Assembly (NCBI GenBank): GCA_903842455.1
Contig: CAIMLX010000054.1
Location: 1-64,000 of the forward strand
From: an uncultured Hyphomicrobiales bacterium
GTDB lineage: Bacteria > Pseudomonadota > Alphaproteobacteria > Rhizobiales > Devosiaceae
Reading direction: 5' to 3'
DNA length: 64,000 nucleotides
Every line of letters starts with the position of its first letter. The first letter of the stretch is position 1. A program made the position numbers and the translations under genes. Of the stretch, positions 8,330-18,921 are shown piece after piece. The notes beneath the pieces were generated by a model. The model did no database searches and was not told the DNA's origin. It saw only the letters and a program-made list of their open reading frames with translations.

Positions 8330-10600
8330 ATGGCGCCGATCAAGCTTGTCATTTTCGATTGCGACGGCGTGCTGGTAGACAGCGAACCGCTGGCCATGCG
8401 CGTGCTGCTGGGCCTGCTCGGCGAACAGGGCATCGAGATCGACCGCGGCGACGCCTTCCGCTCGTTCCTCGGCCGCTCGCTGGCCTCGATCTCGGAATCA
8501 CTGAATCAGACGCATGGCGCGCGGCTGAGCGAAGCCTCGCTCGGCGGCATGCGCGACCGGCTCTTCGCGCTCTACCGCAAAGAGTTGAAGCCGACCGGCT
8601 GGATCGCCGAAATCCTGGCCGGGCTCGAACTGCCCTTCTGCGTTGCCTCCTCGAGCCAGATCGAACGCATCCGCCTCAGCCTCGAACTCACCGGCCTGCT
8701 GCCGCGCTTCGAGGGCAAGGTCTATTCGGCGAGCATGGTGCAGAACGGCAAACCCGCCCCCGACCTGTTCCTGCACGCCGCGGCGCAGATGGGCGTGGCG
8801 CCCGAGAACTGCCTCGTCATCGAGGACTCGCCGGCCGGCATCATGGCGGCGCGCGCGGCCGGCATGCGGGTCTTCGCCTATCTCGGCGGCGGCCACTTCG
8901 CCGAGGGCGGCCTGCGGGACGAGGTCGAGGCCCTCGCCCCCGACGCCATCATGGAGGACATGCGCGCCCTGCCCGGCCTGCTGGAGATGCACGCCGCACG
9001 CGAAACCGCCGACGCGAAGCTGCTGGTCGCTGTCGATGTCGGCACCGCCAGCGCCCGGGCCGCCGTGGTCACGCCGCACGGCCACCTGATCGGGCGCGCC
9101 GAACATCCGCTGCAGCTCAACCGCGCCGACGCCAACTTTGCCGAATACGACTCCGAGCAGATCTGGGACGCCGTCGGCGCCGCCGTGCGCGAGGCGATGC
9201 GCGTCGCCGGCGCGCGGCCCGACGAGGCAGTCGGCATCAGCTTTGACGCCACCTGCTCGCTGGTCGTCCGCGACCGCGCCGGCGATCCGCTGCCCGTCTC
9301 GCCGGGCGGCGACCCTCGCTGGGACACCATCGCCTGGTTCGATCATCGCGCCCTCGCCGAGGCCGGGGAATGCACCGCCACCGGCCACCGGGTGCTCGAT
9401 TTCATCGGCGGCGTGATGTCGCCCGAAATGGAAGTGCCCAAGCTCATGTGGCTGAAGCGGCACGCCCCCGACACATGGGCTGAGGCCGGCCACTTCTTCG
9501 ACCTCGCCGATTTTCTCACCTGGAAAGCCTCGGGCTTCACCGCCCGCTCCCAATGCACCCTCACCTGCAAGTGGACCTACCTCGCCCACGAGACCCCCGG
9601 CTGGCAGCCGGATTTCCTCGCCGAGGTCGGCATCCCCGAGCTGGTCGAACGCGGCGGACTGCCCGACCGGGCGAGCCCGATCGGCCAGCCGCTCGGCACG
9701 CTCACCCCCTCCGCGGCCGCACTGCTTGGCCTTACCGCGCGCTGCAGTGTCGGCGTCGGCCTGATCGACGCGCATGCCGGCGCCCTCGGTTCCCTCGCCG
9801 CCTTCGCTACCGAACCGCAGGACATCCACCGGCACCTGGCGCTGATCGCCGGGACCTCGAGTTGCGTCATGGCCCTGTCGCAGGAACCGCGCCCGACGAC
9901 AGGCGTCTGGGGCCCCTATGCCGGCGCGGTGCTGCCCGGCGTCTGGCTCAACGAGGCCGGGCAATCGGCCACCGGCGCCCTGCTCGACCACCTGTTGAAA
10001 CTGCATGGCGCCGGTGGCGCGCCAACCCCAGCCCTCCACCGCAAGGTCGTCGAGCGCATCATGCATCTGCGCCTCACCGAAGGCTTTGGCCTCGGCGCCC
10101 GCCTGCACGTCCTGCCCGACTTCCACGGCAACCGCTCGCCGCTCGCCGATCCGCAGGCGCTGGGAGTCGTCTCCGGCCTGTCGCTCGACAGCGATTTCGA
10201 CAGCCTTGCGCGCCTCTACTGGCGCACCTGCGTCGCCATCGCCGTACAGGTCCGCCACATCCTCGAAACCCTGAACGATCGCGGCTACGCCATCGACACC
10301 CTGCATGTCACCGGCGGCCACAGCCGCAACCCGCTGCTGATGGAACTCTATGCAGACGCCACCGGCTGCAGCGTCATCGAACCGGCCACGCAGGATGCAA
10401 CGCTGCTCGGCGTCGCCATGGTGGCAGCGACCGCCGCTGGCCTCCACCCTGATCTGCCCGCTGCCTGCTCCGCCATGGCCCAGCCTGGCACCATCCGCCT
10501 GCCCGACCCGGCGGCCATGGCCCAGTTCGACCGCGACTACCGAACCCAGCTGGCCATGCAACGGCACCGCGCCGAGATCGACGCGATCGCCCGCGGCTGA
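8330..10600 (+). CDS. Fusion of HAD-superfamily phosphatase and FGGY-family carbohydrate kinase
   Basis: One continuous 756-residue frame carries two enzymes. Residues 1-220 are a HAD-IA phosphatase or phosphomutase: DCDGVLVDSE with D10 and D12, ASSS at 106-109, K141, and IEDSPAG with D166. Residues ~229-756 are an FGGY kinase: AVDVGTASARAAVV, SFDATCSLVV, WFDHRALAEA, and the catalytic-base region GLIDAHAGALGSL with D480. The kinase half resembles the D-ribulose kinase branch rather than rhamnulokinase or xylulokinase. The ATG at 8330 follows GCGGGGA at 8314-8320. It converges on the rhamnose operon and has no obvious partner. The substrate is inferred to be a ketopentose or similar sugar. Confidence 0.85.
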   Translation: MAPIKLVIFDCDGVLVDSEPLAMRVLLGLLGEQGIEIDRGDAFRSFLGRSLASISESLNQTHGARLSEASLGGMRDRLFALYRKELKPTGWIAEILAGLELPFCVASSSQIERIRLSLELTGLLPRFEGKVYSASMVQNGKPAPDLFLHAAAQMGVAPENCLVIEDSPAGIMAARAAGMRVFAYLGGGHFAEGGLRDEVEALAPDAIMEDMRALPGLLEMHAARETADAKLLVAVDVGTASARAAVVTPHGHLIGRAEHPLQLNRADANFAEYDSEQIWDAVGAAVREAMRVAGARPDEAVGISFDATCSLVVRDRAGDPLPVSPGGDPRWDTIAWFDHRALAEAGECTATGHRVLDFIGGVMSPEMEVPKLMWLKRHAPDTWAEAGHFFDLADFLTWKASGFTARSQCTLTCKWTYLAHETPGWQPDFLAEVGIPELVERGGLPDRASPIGQPLGTLTPSAAALLGLTARCSVGVGLIDAHAGALGSLAAFATEPQDIHRHLALIAGTSSCVMALSQEPRPTTGVWGPYAGAVLPGVWLNEAGQSATGALLDHLLKLHGAGGAPTPALHRKVVERIMHLRLTEGFGLGARLHVLPDFHGNRSPLADPQALGVVSGLSLDSDFDSLARLYWRTCVAIAVQVRHILETLNDRGYAIDTLHVTGGHSRNPLLMELYADATGCSVIEPATQDATLLGVAMVAATAAGLHPDLPAACSAMAQPGTIRLPDPAAMAQFDRDYRTQLAMQRHRAEIDAIARG

Positions 10601-10605
10601 AATCC

Positions 10606-10620
10606 GTCGGCGCAGCCGAC
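10606..10620. terminator. Short hairpin between convergent genes
   Basis: GTCGGC-GCA-GCCGAC is a perfect 6-bp stem in the 34-bp gap between the convergent fusion kinase and rhaM. It lacks a T-run on either side, so its role as a terminator is weakly supported. Confidence 0.35.
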
Positions 10621-10634
10621 ATCAGCCTCGGCGG

Positions 10635-10949
10635 TCAGTCGAGCTGGAACATCCGGTTGAGCGGGATCTGCACCGGAGTCTGGTCGGGATTGGTGTCCAT
10701 GATGTCGGTCTGCATCACGAACCACTTCTTCATCACCGGTTGGTCGAACAGCTCGGCCAGCCGGTTGCTGTCGGTCTTCAGGTGGGTGGCGAAGAGGATA
10801 TCGGTCTCGGGGTCGTGCCAGATCGAGTAGTCGCGGATGCCATAGGCTGCGAGCAGTTCGGCGAGCTCGGGCCAGATGTCGTCATGGCGCTGCTTGTACT
10901 CGGCCTCGCGACCGGGAAAGAGCTTCATCTTGAAGGCGACGCGTTCCAT
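10635..10949 (-). CDS. rhaM: L-rhamnose mutarotase
   Basis: A 104-residue protein of the RhaM/RhaU family, the usual length. It has the family landmarks ERVAFKMKLFPGREAEYKQR, a His-Asp-x-Ile-Trp-Pro-Glu segment, IRDYSIWHDPETDILFA, and the C-terminal MFQLD. It interconverts the alpha and beta anomers of L-rhamnose. The ATG at 10949 with AGGGAG six bases ahead is preferred over the GTG at 10952. It is the last gene of the rhamnose operon, after rhaS and a strong hairpin. Confidence 0.9.
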   Translation of the reverse strand: MERVAFKMKLFPGREAEYKQRHDDIWPELAELLAAYGIRDYSIWHDPETDILFATHLKTDSNRLAELFDQPVMKKWFVMQTDIMDTNPDQTPVQIPLNRMFQLD

Positions 10950-10971
10950 CACTCACTCCCTGGATAGAGTT

Positions 10972-10996
10972 GGGGCGCCGGTAGAACCGGCGCCCC
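10972..10996 (-). terminator. Strong hairpin between rhaS and rhaM
   Basis: GGGGCGCCGGT-AGA-ACCGGCGCCCC is a perfect 11-bp stem with a 3-base loop, 7 bp after the rhaS stop. No T-run follows on the minus strand, so it probably stabilises the rhaS message and limits rather than blocks read-through into rhaM. Confidence 0.6.
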
Positions 10997-11003
10997 GGAG
11001 GCA

Positions 11004-12002
11004 TCAGAAGTCGAATTCGTCGATGTTCTCGGCGTTGAACGTCGTCAGTTCGGCCTGGGTATTGATCGAGTTGTTGGCATTGATCGTGATGGTGCCGAGG
11101 TTCGGCACTTCGAAGGTCGAGCCGACCTCGTTCTTGATCGAGCCGTCGATCACGCCGAGCGCGAAGTGCACGGCCAGCCAGCCTTCATTGTAGGGCGACC
11201 AGAGCTGGAACGCCTTGACGGTACCGTCCTTGACGAAGTCCCGCATTTCGCTGGGCAGGCCGAGGCCGGTCACGGCGACCTTGTCGGCGATGCCGCGCGA
11301 CTGCACGACCTGTGCCGCGGCCGCGATGCCCACGGTGGTCGGCGCGATCACGCCCTTGAGGTTCGGAAAGTTGGAGAGCAGTGCCTCCATTTCCGTCGTC
11401 GATTTCTCCGGCTGGTCATCGCCGTAGACGGTCGCCACGAGGCTCATCTTGGCGTACTTGGCGTCCGCCTTCAGCGTCTCGTTCATGCCCACGATCCACT
11501 TGTTCTGGTCGGGAGCTTCGGTGGTGGCCGACAGGATGGCGATCTCGCCTTCATAGCCGATCAGCGATCCCACCATCTCGACCTGGTCACGGCCGACGAT
11601 GTCGAAGTTGACCGGCAGGATGGTCGCGTCGCGATACTGCTCGTTGCCGGTGATATCGCCGTTCACGGTAAGCACGAGAATGCCCTTGGAGCGCGCGTCT
11701 TCGAGCACCTGGTTCAGCGCATCGGGGCTGTTGGGCGCGATGCCGATGACGTTCACGCCGCGCTGGATCTGCGCTTCGATGAACGGGATCTGCGAGGTGG
11801 CTTCGGCGGTCGCCGGGGCCACGAACTCGAACTCGCAACCCAGCGACTCGCAGGCATCGACGAAGCCGCCGGTGATCGAGTCGAAATACGGATTGCCGGT
11901 ATTCTTGCCGATATAGACGATCTTCAGCGCATCCTGCGCCATGGCGGTGCTAGCGAAGGCGAGGCCAGCGGCCAGGCCGAGAACGAGAGCTTTCTTGAAC
12001 AC
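11004..12002 (-). CDS. rhaS: L-rhamnose ABC transporter substrate-binding protein
   Basis: A 332-residue periplasmic protein with a signal peptide (MFKKALVLGLAAGLAFASTA, then MAQD) and the sugar-binding fold of the LacI/RbsB class: YIGKNTGNPYFDSITGGF, NVIGIAPNSPDALNQVL, VTGLGLPSEMRDFVKDG, and AFQLWSPYNEGWLAVHFA. This matches RhaS of rhizobial rhamnose operons. The GTG start has AGGAGG six bases ahead. It lies after the two permeases in the operon. Confidence 0.87.
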   Translation of the reverse strand: MFKKALVLGLAAGLAFASTAMAQDALKIVYIGKNTGNPYFDSITGGFVDACESLGCEFEFVAPATAEATSQIPFIEAQIQRGVNVIGIAPNSPDALNQVLEDARSKGILVLTVNGDITGNEQYRDATILPVNFDIVGRDQVEMVGSLIGYEGEIAILSATTEAPDQNKWIVGMNETLKADAKYAKMSLVATVYGDDQPEKSTTEMEALLSNFPNLKGVIAPTTVGIAAAAQVVQSRGIADKVAVTGLGLPSEMRDFVKDGTVKAFQLWSPYNEGWLAVHFALGVIDGSIKNEVGSTFEVPNLGTITINANNSINTQAELTTFNAENIDEFDF

Positions 12003-12046
12003 GTCTTTCCTCCTGTTGTGCCGGTTTTACCCGGCGGAATAGCCCG

Positions 12047-13039
12047 TCACCTCTGGGTGCGGGAATAGATCAGATTGGTGGCGATGATGGCGACGATCAG
12101 CAGGCCGCCCAGCACCACCAGTTGCACCGCTGGCAGCACGTTGGCGACGATCATGCCGGTCGAGACGATCACCAGCAGCCACGCCGCAAGGAACGTCCCG
12201 AGGATGGTGCCGCGTCCCCCGAAGATGTAGGTGCCGCCCAGCATCGCCATCAGCACCATCTGCAACTCGCCGCCGGCCGCGATATCGTAGCGCACCGAGC
12301 CGAGCCGCGACGCCGTCATGATCCCGGCGACCGAGGCGACCAGCCCCACCAGCAGGAACAGGCTGGATTTGATGCGCGCGCTGCGGATGCCCGCATGCCG
12401 CGCCGCCACCTCGTTGGTGCCGATCTGATAGATGTTGCGGCCGAAGATCGTGCCGCCCAGGACGATGCCGAGCCCGATAGCGAGCACGATAAACAGCACC
12501 ACCGGCAGCGGAATGCCGGCCAGCATGATCTTGTCGACGCCGATGAACCACTCCGGCACCCGGATCGACTTGTCGCCGGCCAGCACCTGCGCCAGTCCAC
12601 GGAACAGCGTCAGCGTGCCGATGGTGACTATGATCGAAGGCAATTGCAGCCCGATCACCAGGAAGGCGTTGAGCGCCCCCATCGCGAGGCCGGACAGCAG
12701 CCCGATGACGATGGCGAGCGGGATCGGCACGCCCGACGCCTGCGCCCACGCAAAGATGCAGGCCGAGAGTGCCATGTTCGCCGCCGGCGACAGGTCGATC
12801 TCGCCGGCGATGATCACCATGGTCAGCACCAGCGCCACGATCGCCAGTTCCGAATAGAGCGTGAAGCTCCTCAGGATGTAGCTGAGGTCGAGGAAGAACG
12901 GCGACAGCACGCTGCCGCCGAACACACCGACGACCAGCAGCATGAAGGTCATCGTTTCCGGCCGGATCAGCAGCGTCTGCCACCGTGGGCGAACAGGAGA
13001 GCTATCGGCCTGCGCCGGCGCAGTCTTTGTTGTGCTCAT
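12047..13039 (-). CDS. rhaQ: L-rhamnose ABC transporter permease
   Basis: A 330-residue polytopic membrane protein of the RbsC/RhaQ class with about eight to ten hydrophobic segments. It has the conserved IIAGEIDLSPAANMALSA stretch and, later, GTNEVAARHAGIRSARIK, the ATPase contact. The start is set by a 4-bp ATGA overlap with the preceding permease. It pairs with the next permease to import L-rhamnose. Confidence 0.85.
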   Translation of the reverse strand: MSTTKTAPAQADSSPVRPRWQTLLIRPETMTFMLLVVGVFGGSVLSPFFLDLSYILRSFTLYSELAIVALVLTMVIIAGEIDLSPAANMALSACIFAWAQASGVPIPLAIVIGLLSGLAMGALNAFLVIGLQLPSIIVTIGTLTLFRGLAQVLAGDKSIRVPEWFIGVDKIMLAGIPLPVVLFIVLAIGLGIVLGGTIFGRNIYQIGTNEVAARHAGIRSARIKSSLFLLVGLVASVAGIMTASRLGSVRYDIAAGGELQMVLMAMLGGTYIFGGRGTILGTFLAAWLLVIVSTGMIVANVLPAVQLVVLGGLLIVAIIATNLIYSRTQR

Positions 13040-14033
13040 GCCCGCGCCCTCTTCAGGCTGGCAATGCCCTGCTGCCGCACCGAGCGGTCGATGACCAGCG
13101 CGATCAGGATGACCGCCCCGTAGATCGCGGCCTGCGACGTGCCCGGGATGCCGAGCAGCGGCAGCGCCGCCGACACACAGCCGAGCAGCAGCACGCCGAG
13201 CACCGTCCCCAGCACCGTGCCGACGCCGCCATTGATCGAGGCCCCGCCGATCACCACCGCCGCGATCACCTGGAACTCGAAGCCCGAGCCGGTATTCGAC
13301 GGATTCACGAAGCCCCAGCGGCTCGCATAGAGAATGCCCGCCAGCCCCGACAGCGCGCCGGAGATCGCAAACACCAGCAGCGTCACCTGGTTCACCTTGA
13401 TGCCGCGCAGCGGCGCCGCCACCGGGTTGGAGCCGAGCGCGAATATCTGCCGCCCCACCCGGGTGTGCATGGCGAAGAAATAGGTCGCGAGCGCCACGCC
13501 GAAGGCGATGAAGATGATCCACGGGATGCCCATGATCGGCGACGTCTGCGCCAGCCCCTTCAGCTCGGATGGAATCCACTGCCGGTCGATCTGCTTGGCG
13601 TTCGAGATGATGAAGGTGAGCCCGCGGTAGAGGCTCAGCGTGCCAAGCGTCACGATGATCGCCGGCAGGCGGAACAGCGTGATCAGCAGCCCGTTGCCGA
13701 GCCCCAGCAGCGCTCCGACGACGATCGAAATCGGAATCCCGCCCCACCACGGCATGTCCACGCCGAACCAGGTCGCGTCGTAGCGGTAGAGCATGCCGCT
13801 CACCATCGCCGAAACGCCCAGCATCGAGCCGATCGACAGGTCCACATGCCGCGCGACGATCACCAGCATCTGCCCCATCGCGCCGATCATGACCAGCGGC
13901 GTCAGCAGCAGGATGATGCGCAACTGGTCGAGCGTCAGGAACTGCGGCTTCACCGCGCCGACCGCGAGGCAGAACAGCACGATCATCACGGCGATGCCGG
14001 CTTCCCGCCGCAGGAATATCTTGCGCAGCGTGG

Positions 14034-14037
<4 letters not shown>
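13036..14037 (-). CDS. rhaP: L-rhamnose ABC transporter permease
   Basis: A 333-residue RbsC-class permease. It has IVARHVDLSIGSMLGVSAMV, IIVTLGTLSLYRGLTF and ALGSNPVAAPLRGIKVNQV, the standard landmarks. It is coupled by ATGA overlaps both to the ATPase gene before it and to the second permease after it, so all three are translated together. Confidence 0.85.
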
Positions 14038-15556
<1,519 letters not shown>

Positions 15557-15560
<4 letters not shown>

Positions 15561-16582
15561 GCGGGCACCGGCGCCTCGGAATGGATCAGCCGCTGCGCCT
15601 TTAGGTCGGACCAGAAGCCGGCCGGAATCGGCGCCGCCAGCGACGCTACGTTCTGCATCACCTCCTCGGGCTTCGCGCCACCGGGGATCACCGAAGCCAC
15701 GATCGGATGCGCCAGCACGAACTGCAGCGCGGCGGCGGGCAGCGCCACGTCATGGGCCGCGCACACCGCCTCGATGCCGCGAACGCGGGCCTGAACCTCC
15801 GGTGGCGCCTTGCCATAGGCATAGTGCGCGGGGCCGGATGAACCGGTGACGAGAATGCCCGAGGCGAACGGCGCGCCGATGATCACCGACACGCCGCGCT
15901 TCTGCGCTTCGGCCATGCCGGTGGTGAGACTCGCCTGGTCGAGCAGCGTGTAGGGCATGGCGACGAGGCAGAAATCCAGCTCCACCTGCGTGGCCGTCTC
16001 GACCAGCGACGCGTTGGTGTTGATCCCCATGCCGAAGGCCTTGATATCGCCGGACGCCTTCAGCTCGGTGAGCGCCTTCATGCCGCTGTCGCGCAGCGCC
16101 TTCTCGTGCACGGCCAGCCCGTCGCCGTGGTAGCCGATATCGAGATCGTGGATCACCAGTGCGTCGACCGTGTCGAGCGCGAGGCGCTGCAGCGCCTGCT
16201 CGTAGGAGCGCATGATACCGTCGTAGGAATAGTCGAAATGCACCTCGAAGCTCAGCCCGCCGGTCCACGGCGCGCGATCGAAGGTGCTTGGGTCGGCCGG
16301 GCGGCGCAGCGTTCGGCCGACCTTGGTGGTGATGAGGAATTCGTCGCGCGGCTGGCTGCGCAGGAACGCTCCGGTCCGGTGCTCGCTGAGGCCGCGCCCA
16401 TACCATGGGGCGGTGTCGTAGTAGCGCACCCCGGCATCCCACGCCGCCTGGAACGTGGCGCGGGACGTCGCATCGTCGACCGGATGGTAGAGCCCGCCGA
16501 CATGCACCGTGCCGAAGCCGAACACCGGCAGTTCGAGCGCGGTATTCCCCACCTTGCGGCGCGTGGCGACCGATAGCGGCAT
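15557..16582 (-). CDS. Aldo/keto reductase, probable L-rhamnose/L-fucose-type 1-dehydrogenase
   Basis: A 341-residue aldo/keto reductase with the complete catalytic tetrad: D56 and Y61 in YYDTAPWYGRG, K87 in TTKVG, H145 in VIHDLD. It resembles bacterial D-threo-aldose 1-dehydrogenases (L-fucose dehydrogenases), which oxidise the sugar to its lactone. As first gene of the rhamnose transport operon, it is the likely first enzyme of a non-phosphorylative rhamnose route that joins the rhamnonate dehydratase across the divergent promoter. Substrate is inferred. GGGAGG precedes the ATG. Confidence 0.8.
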
Positions 16583-16640
16583 CCCGAAATCCTCCCAAAG
16601 GCGACCTGGCAGGGTGGGCCCTGCTCCGACCTTTTGTGCA

Positions 16641-16670
16641 ACTTGTCAGACAAAAATTTGTTTGACAAGT
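16641..16670. promoter_or_regulatory. Double FadR-type GntR operator in the divergent rhamnose promoter
   Basis: A 30-bp near-palindrome (26 of 30 positions symmetric) with outer arms ACTTGTCA and TGACAAGT. It contains two sites of the form TNGTNNNACNA: TTGTCAGACAA at 16643-16653 and TTGTTTGACAA at 16658-16668, spaced 15 bp centre to centre. That is the consensus of FadR-subfamily GntR regulators, and a GntR gene starts 146 bp away. Confidence 0.8.
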
Positions 16671-16815
16671 CCTGACCGCCCGCCCATTTCTGATAGCCAA
16701 TGGCCGCCGTGAGAGTGGCTTCAAGGGGAGGAGCGGAGATGCCCGAGGGCGTCGACATCCGCAATCAACGACGTAGTCCGCGGCCGTTTGACGACGGCCC
16801 CGCGAGGGCTTGCGC

Positions 16816-17616
16816 GTGAGCAAACCCGGCACCCTGGTCCCCTCCGAGGACAACGGCTTTGCCGATTTCGACCGCGAGCGCGGCGAGAGTTTCGGGACGC
16901 TCGAGCGCCGGCCGATTGCCGAGCAGGTCGCCGCCCGCATCATGGGGATGATCAAGTCCGGCAACCTCAAGTCCGGCGACCGGCTGCCCACCGAAGCGCA
17001 GATGACCATCGCCTTCGGCATCTCCCGCCCGCCACTGCGCGAAGCGCTGAAGGCGCTGACGCTGATGGGCGTCCTCGCCAGCCGCCAGGGCGGCCGCTAC
17101 ACCGTCACCGATCTGTCGCCAAGCCGCCTCGTCGCCCCCTTCAACACCATGCTGAGCGTCGCCGACTACGACGTGCACCAGCAGTTCGAAACCCGCTCCG
17201 TGGTCGATCTCGAGCTGGTCCGCCTCGCCGCCCAGCGTGGCACCCGCGAGCAGCTCACCCGCATCCACAAGCTCGCCGTCGATGGCGGCACCTTCCACGA
17301 TGATCCGGTCGCCTTCCGCCTCATCGACATCGAGTTCCACCAGGCCATCAACGACGCCGCCGGCAACCCGCTGCTCTCCTCGCTGGCGCAGGTGCTCTAC
17401 GATCTCGGCCTCGACGTGCGCCGGCTCGCCAGCGAAATGCCCGGCGTGATCCCGAAAAGCGTCGGCCAGCACATCGTCATCGCCGACGCCCTGCTCGCCG
17501 GCGACCCGGATGCCGCCGCCGCCGGCTACCGCAGCCACCTCGAACACGTCCGCGACACCACCATCCAGTCCGTCGCCATTGCCAAGACGAAAAAGAAAAC
17601 GGATCGATCCGAATGA
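16816..17616 (+). CDS. GntR-family regulator, FadR subfamily (FCD ligand domain)
   Basis: A 266-residue regulator. Residues ~30-100 are the winged helix (IAEQVAARIMGMIKSGNLKS, then GDRLPTEAQMTIAFGISRPP). From ~115 it has an all-helical FCD domain with DIEFHQAINDAAGNPLL and an IADALLAGDPDAAAAGYRSH tail carrying the metal or ligand histidine. The GTG at 16816 has GAGGG at 16804-16808 seven bases ahead; a TTG at 16810 is worse. It is coupled to rhamnonate dehydratase by ATGA. It probably represses both arms of this locus until a rhamnose-derived acid binds. Confidence 0.88.
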   Translation: MSKPGTLVPSEDNGFADFDRERGESFGTLERRPIAEQVAARIMGMIKSGNLKSGDRLPTEAQMTIAFGISRPPLREALKALTLMGVLASRQGGRYTVTDLSPSRLVAPFNTMLSVADYDVHQQFETRSVVDLELVRLAAQRGTREQLTRIHKLAVDGGTFHDDPVAFRLIDIEFHQAINDAAGNPLLSSLAQVLYDLGLDVRRLASEMPGVIPKSVGQHIVIADALLAGDPDAAAAGYRSHLEHVRDTTIQSVAIAKTKKKTDRSE

Positions 17617-18797
17617 GCTCCGCCTTCCGCATCCGCGACCTGCGCGTCTACAACGTCAAGCCGTCCGACAAGGCCGGGACCTATTTCAAGCAGGGCGACG
17701 CCAGGCACTGGCTGGTCGATTCCCTGATCTCCAACCCGATGTCGGGCTACGAGAAATACCGCGAGAAGCGCTCGAGCTGGGGCATCGGGGTACTCGGCTC
17801 CATCGTCGTCGAGATCGAGACCGAGGACGGCACGGTCGGTGTCGCCACTGGTTCGGGCGGCGCGCCTGCAGCGTGGCTGATTCATCACCACTACCGCCGC
17901 TTCATCGTCGGGCAGGACGCGCGCAACATCAACATGATTTGGGACCAGCTCTACCGCTCGTCCCTGCCCTATGGCCGCAAGGGCCTGCCGATCATGGCAA
18001 TCTCCGCCGTCGACCTGGCGCTCTGGGATCTCGTCGGCAAGGTCCGCGGCGAACCGGTCTACAACCTGATCGGCGGCAAGGCCCGCGACGAGATCACCTT
18101 CTACTGCACCACCCCCGAGCCCGTCTCGATCAAGGCCCTCGGCTTCTGGGGCGCCAAGGTGCCGCTGCCGCACAGCCACTTCGACGGCGAGGAAGGTCTG
18201 CGCGCCAACTACGCGTTCCTGAAGCGCCACCGCGACAGCGTCGGCCCCGACTACCCGCTGATGGTCGATTGCTACATGTCGCTCACCGCCGACTACGCCA
18301 TCCGCCTCGCCGAACTGTGCAAGCCGCTCAACATCCACTGGTGGGAGGAAGTGCTGTCACCCGAGGACGTCGAGGGCTTCCGCCAGATCAAGGCGGCGCA
18401 CCCCACGCTCAAGTGGACCACCGGCGAGCACGAATACACCCGCTACGGCTTCCGCCGCCTGCTGGAGGAGCGGCTGCTCGATATCGTGCAGCCCGATGTG
18501 ATGTGGGTCGGCGGCCTTACCGAGACGCTCCGCATCGCCGCGCACGCCTCTGCCTACGACACCGTCGTGGTACCGCACGGCTCCGGCCCCTATTCCTACC
18601 AGTTCATCGCCAGCCAGACCGGTCCGGCCTTCTGCGAATACGTGGCGGCCAGCTCCGACGGCAAGTCGATCATGCCGGTCTTCGGCGACCTGTTCGAAGG
18701 CGAAGCCATGCCCGTCAACGGCAAGCTCCGCATCTCGGACGCCCCCGGCTTCGGCATGACCCTCGCCGGTCACGATCAGCTGGAACTGGTGGCTTAA
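17613..18797 (+). CDS. rhmD: L-rhamnonate dehydratase (enolase superfamily)
   Basis: A 394-residue enolase-superfamily enzyme, close to the usual ~400 residues. It follows E. coli RhmD from memory: RHWLVDSLISNPMSGYEKYR, ISAVDLALWDLVGKVRGEPV, and VPLPHSHFDGEEGLRAN in place of the usual KxK region. Metal ligands are D219, E245 or E246, and E272 (TGEHEYT), with the catalytic histidine H322 in VPHGSG. It converts L-rhamnonate to 2-keto-3-deoxy-L-rhamnonate. No aldolase or keto-deoxy-acid dehydrogenase sits next to it. Confidence 0.87.
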   Translation: MSSAFRIRDLRVYNVKPSDKAGTYFKQGDARHWLVDSLISNPMSGYEKYREKRSSWGIGVLGSIVVEIETEDGTVGVATGSGGAPAAWLIHHHYRRFIVGQDARNINMIWDQLYRSSLPYGRKGLPIMAISAVDLALWDLVGKVRGEPVYNLIGGKARDEITFYCTTPEPVSIKALGFWGAKVPLPHSHFDGEEGLRANYAFLKRHRDSVGPDYPLMVDCYMSLTADYAIRLAELCKPLNIHWWEEVLSPEDVEGFRQIKAAHPTLKWTTGEHEYTRYGFRRLLEERLLDIVQPDVMWVGGLTETLRIAAHASAYDTVVVPHGSGPYSYQFIASQTGPAFCEYVAASSDGKSIMPVFGDLFEGEAMPVNGKLRISDAPGFGMTLAGHDQLELVA

Positions 18798-18816
18798 GCC
18801 ACGACGGCGAGAGCGG

Positions 18817-18871
18817 CCCTCCCCTGCGTAGCGAGGGAGGGGGACCACCCGAAGGGTGGTGGAGGGGGCGG
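18817..18871. repeat. C/G-run intergenic repeat with two hairpins
   Basis: CCCTCCCC, an 11-base spacer, then GGGAGGG, followed by ACCACCC-GAA-GGGTGGT (a perfect 7-bp stem at 18844-18860). It sits between convergent rhmD and mtlK and could end both transcripts. It belongs to the C/G-run family seen again near 29847, 31883, 52143 and 56243. Confidence 0.6.
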
Positions 18872-18921
18872 CCCAGACGCCGGCCTGCCACCGCCTCATA
18901 CGCCGCCTTGCCCTCCCGCCC

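Noticed and set aside
8498-10567. A 689-codon open frame on the minus strand
   Set aside because: Antisense to the HAD-FGGY fusion, whose motifs are complete; the antisense product is Gly/Ala/Val-rich without motifs.
8330-10600. Assignment of the kinase half as the RhaK-type kinase of the rhamnose operon
   Set aside because: It is convergent to, not part of, the rhamnose operon, and its motifs fit the D-ribulose kinase branch better than rhamnulokinases.
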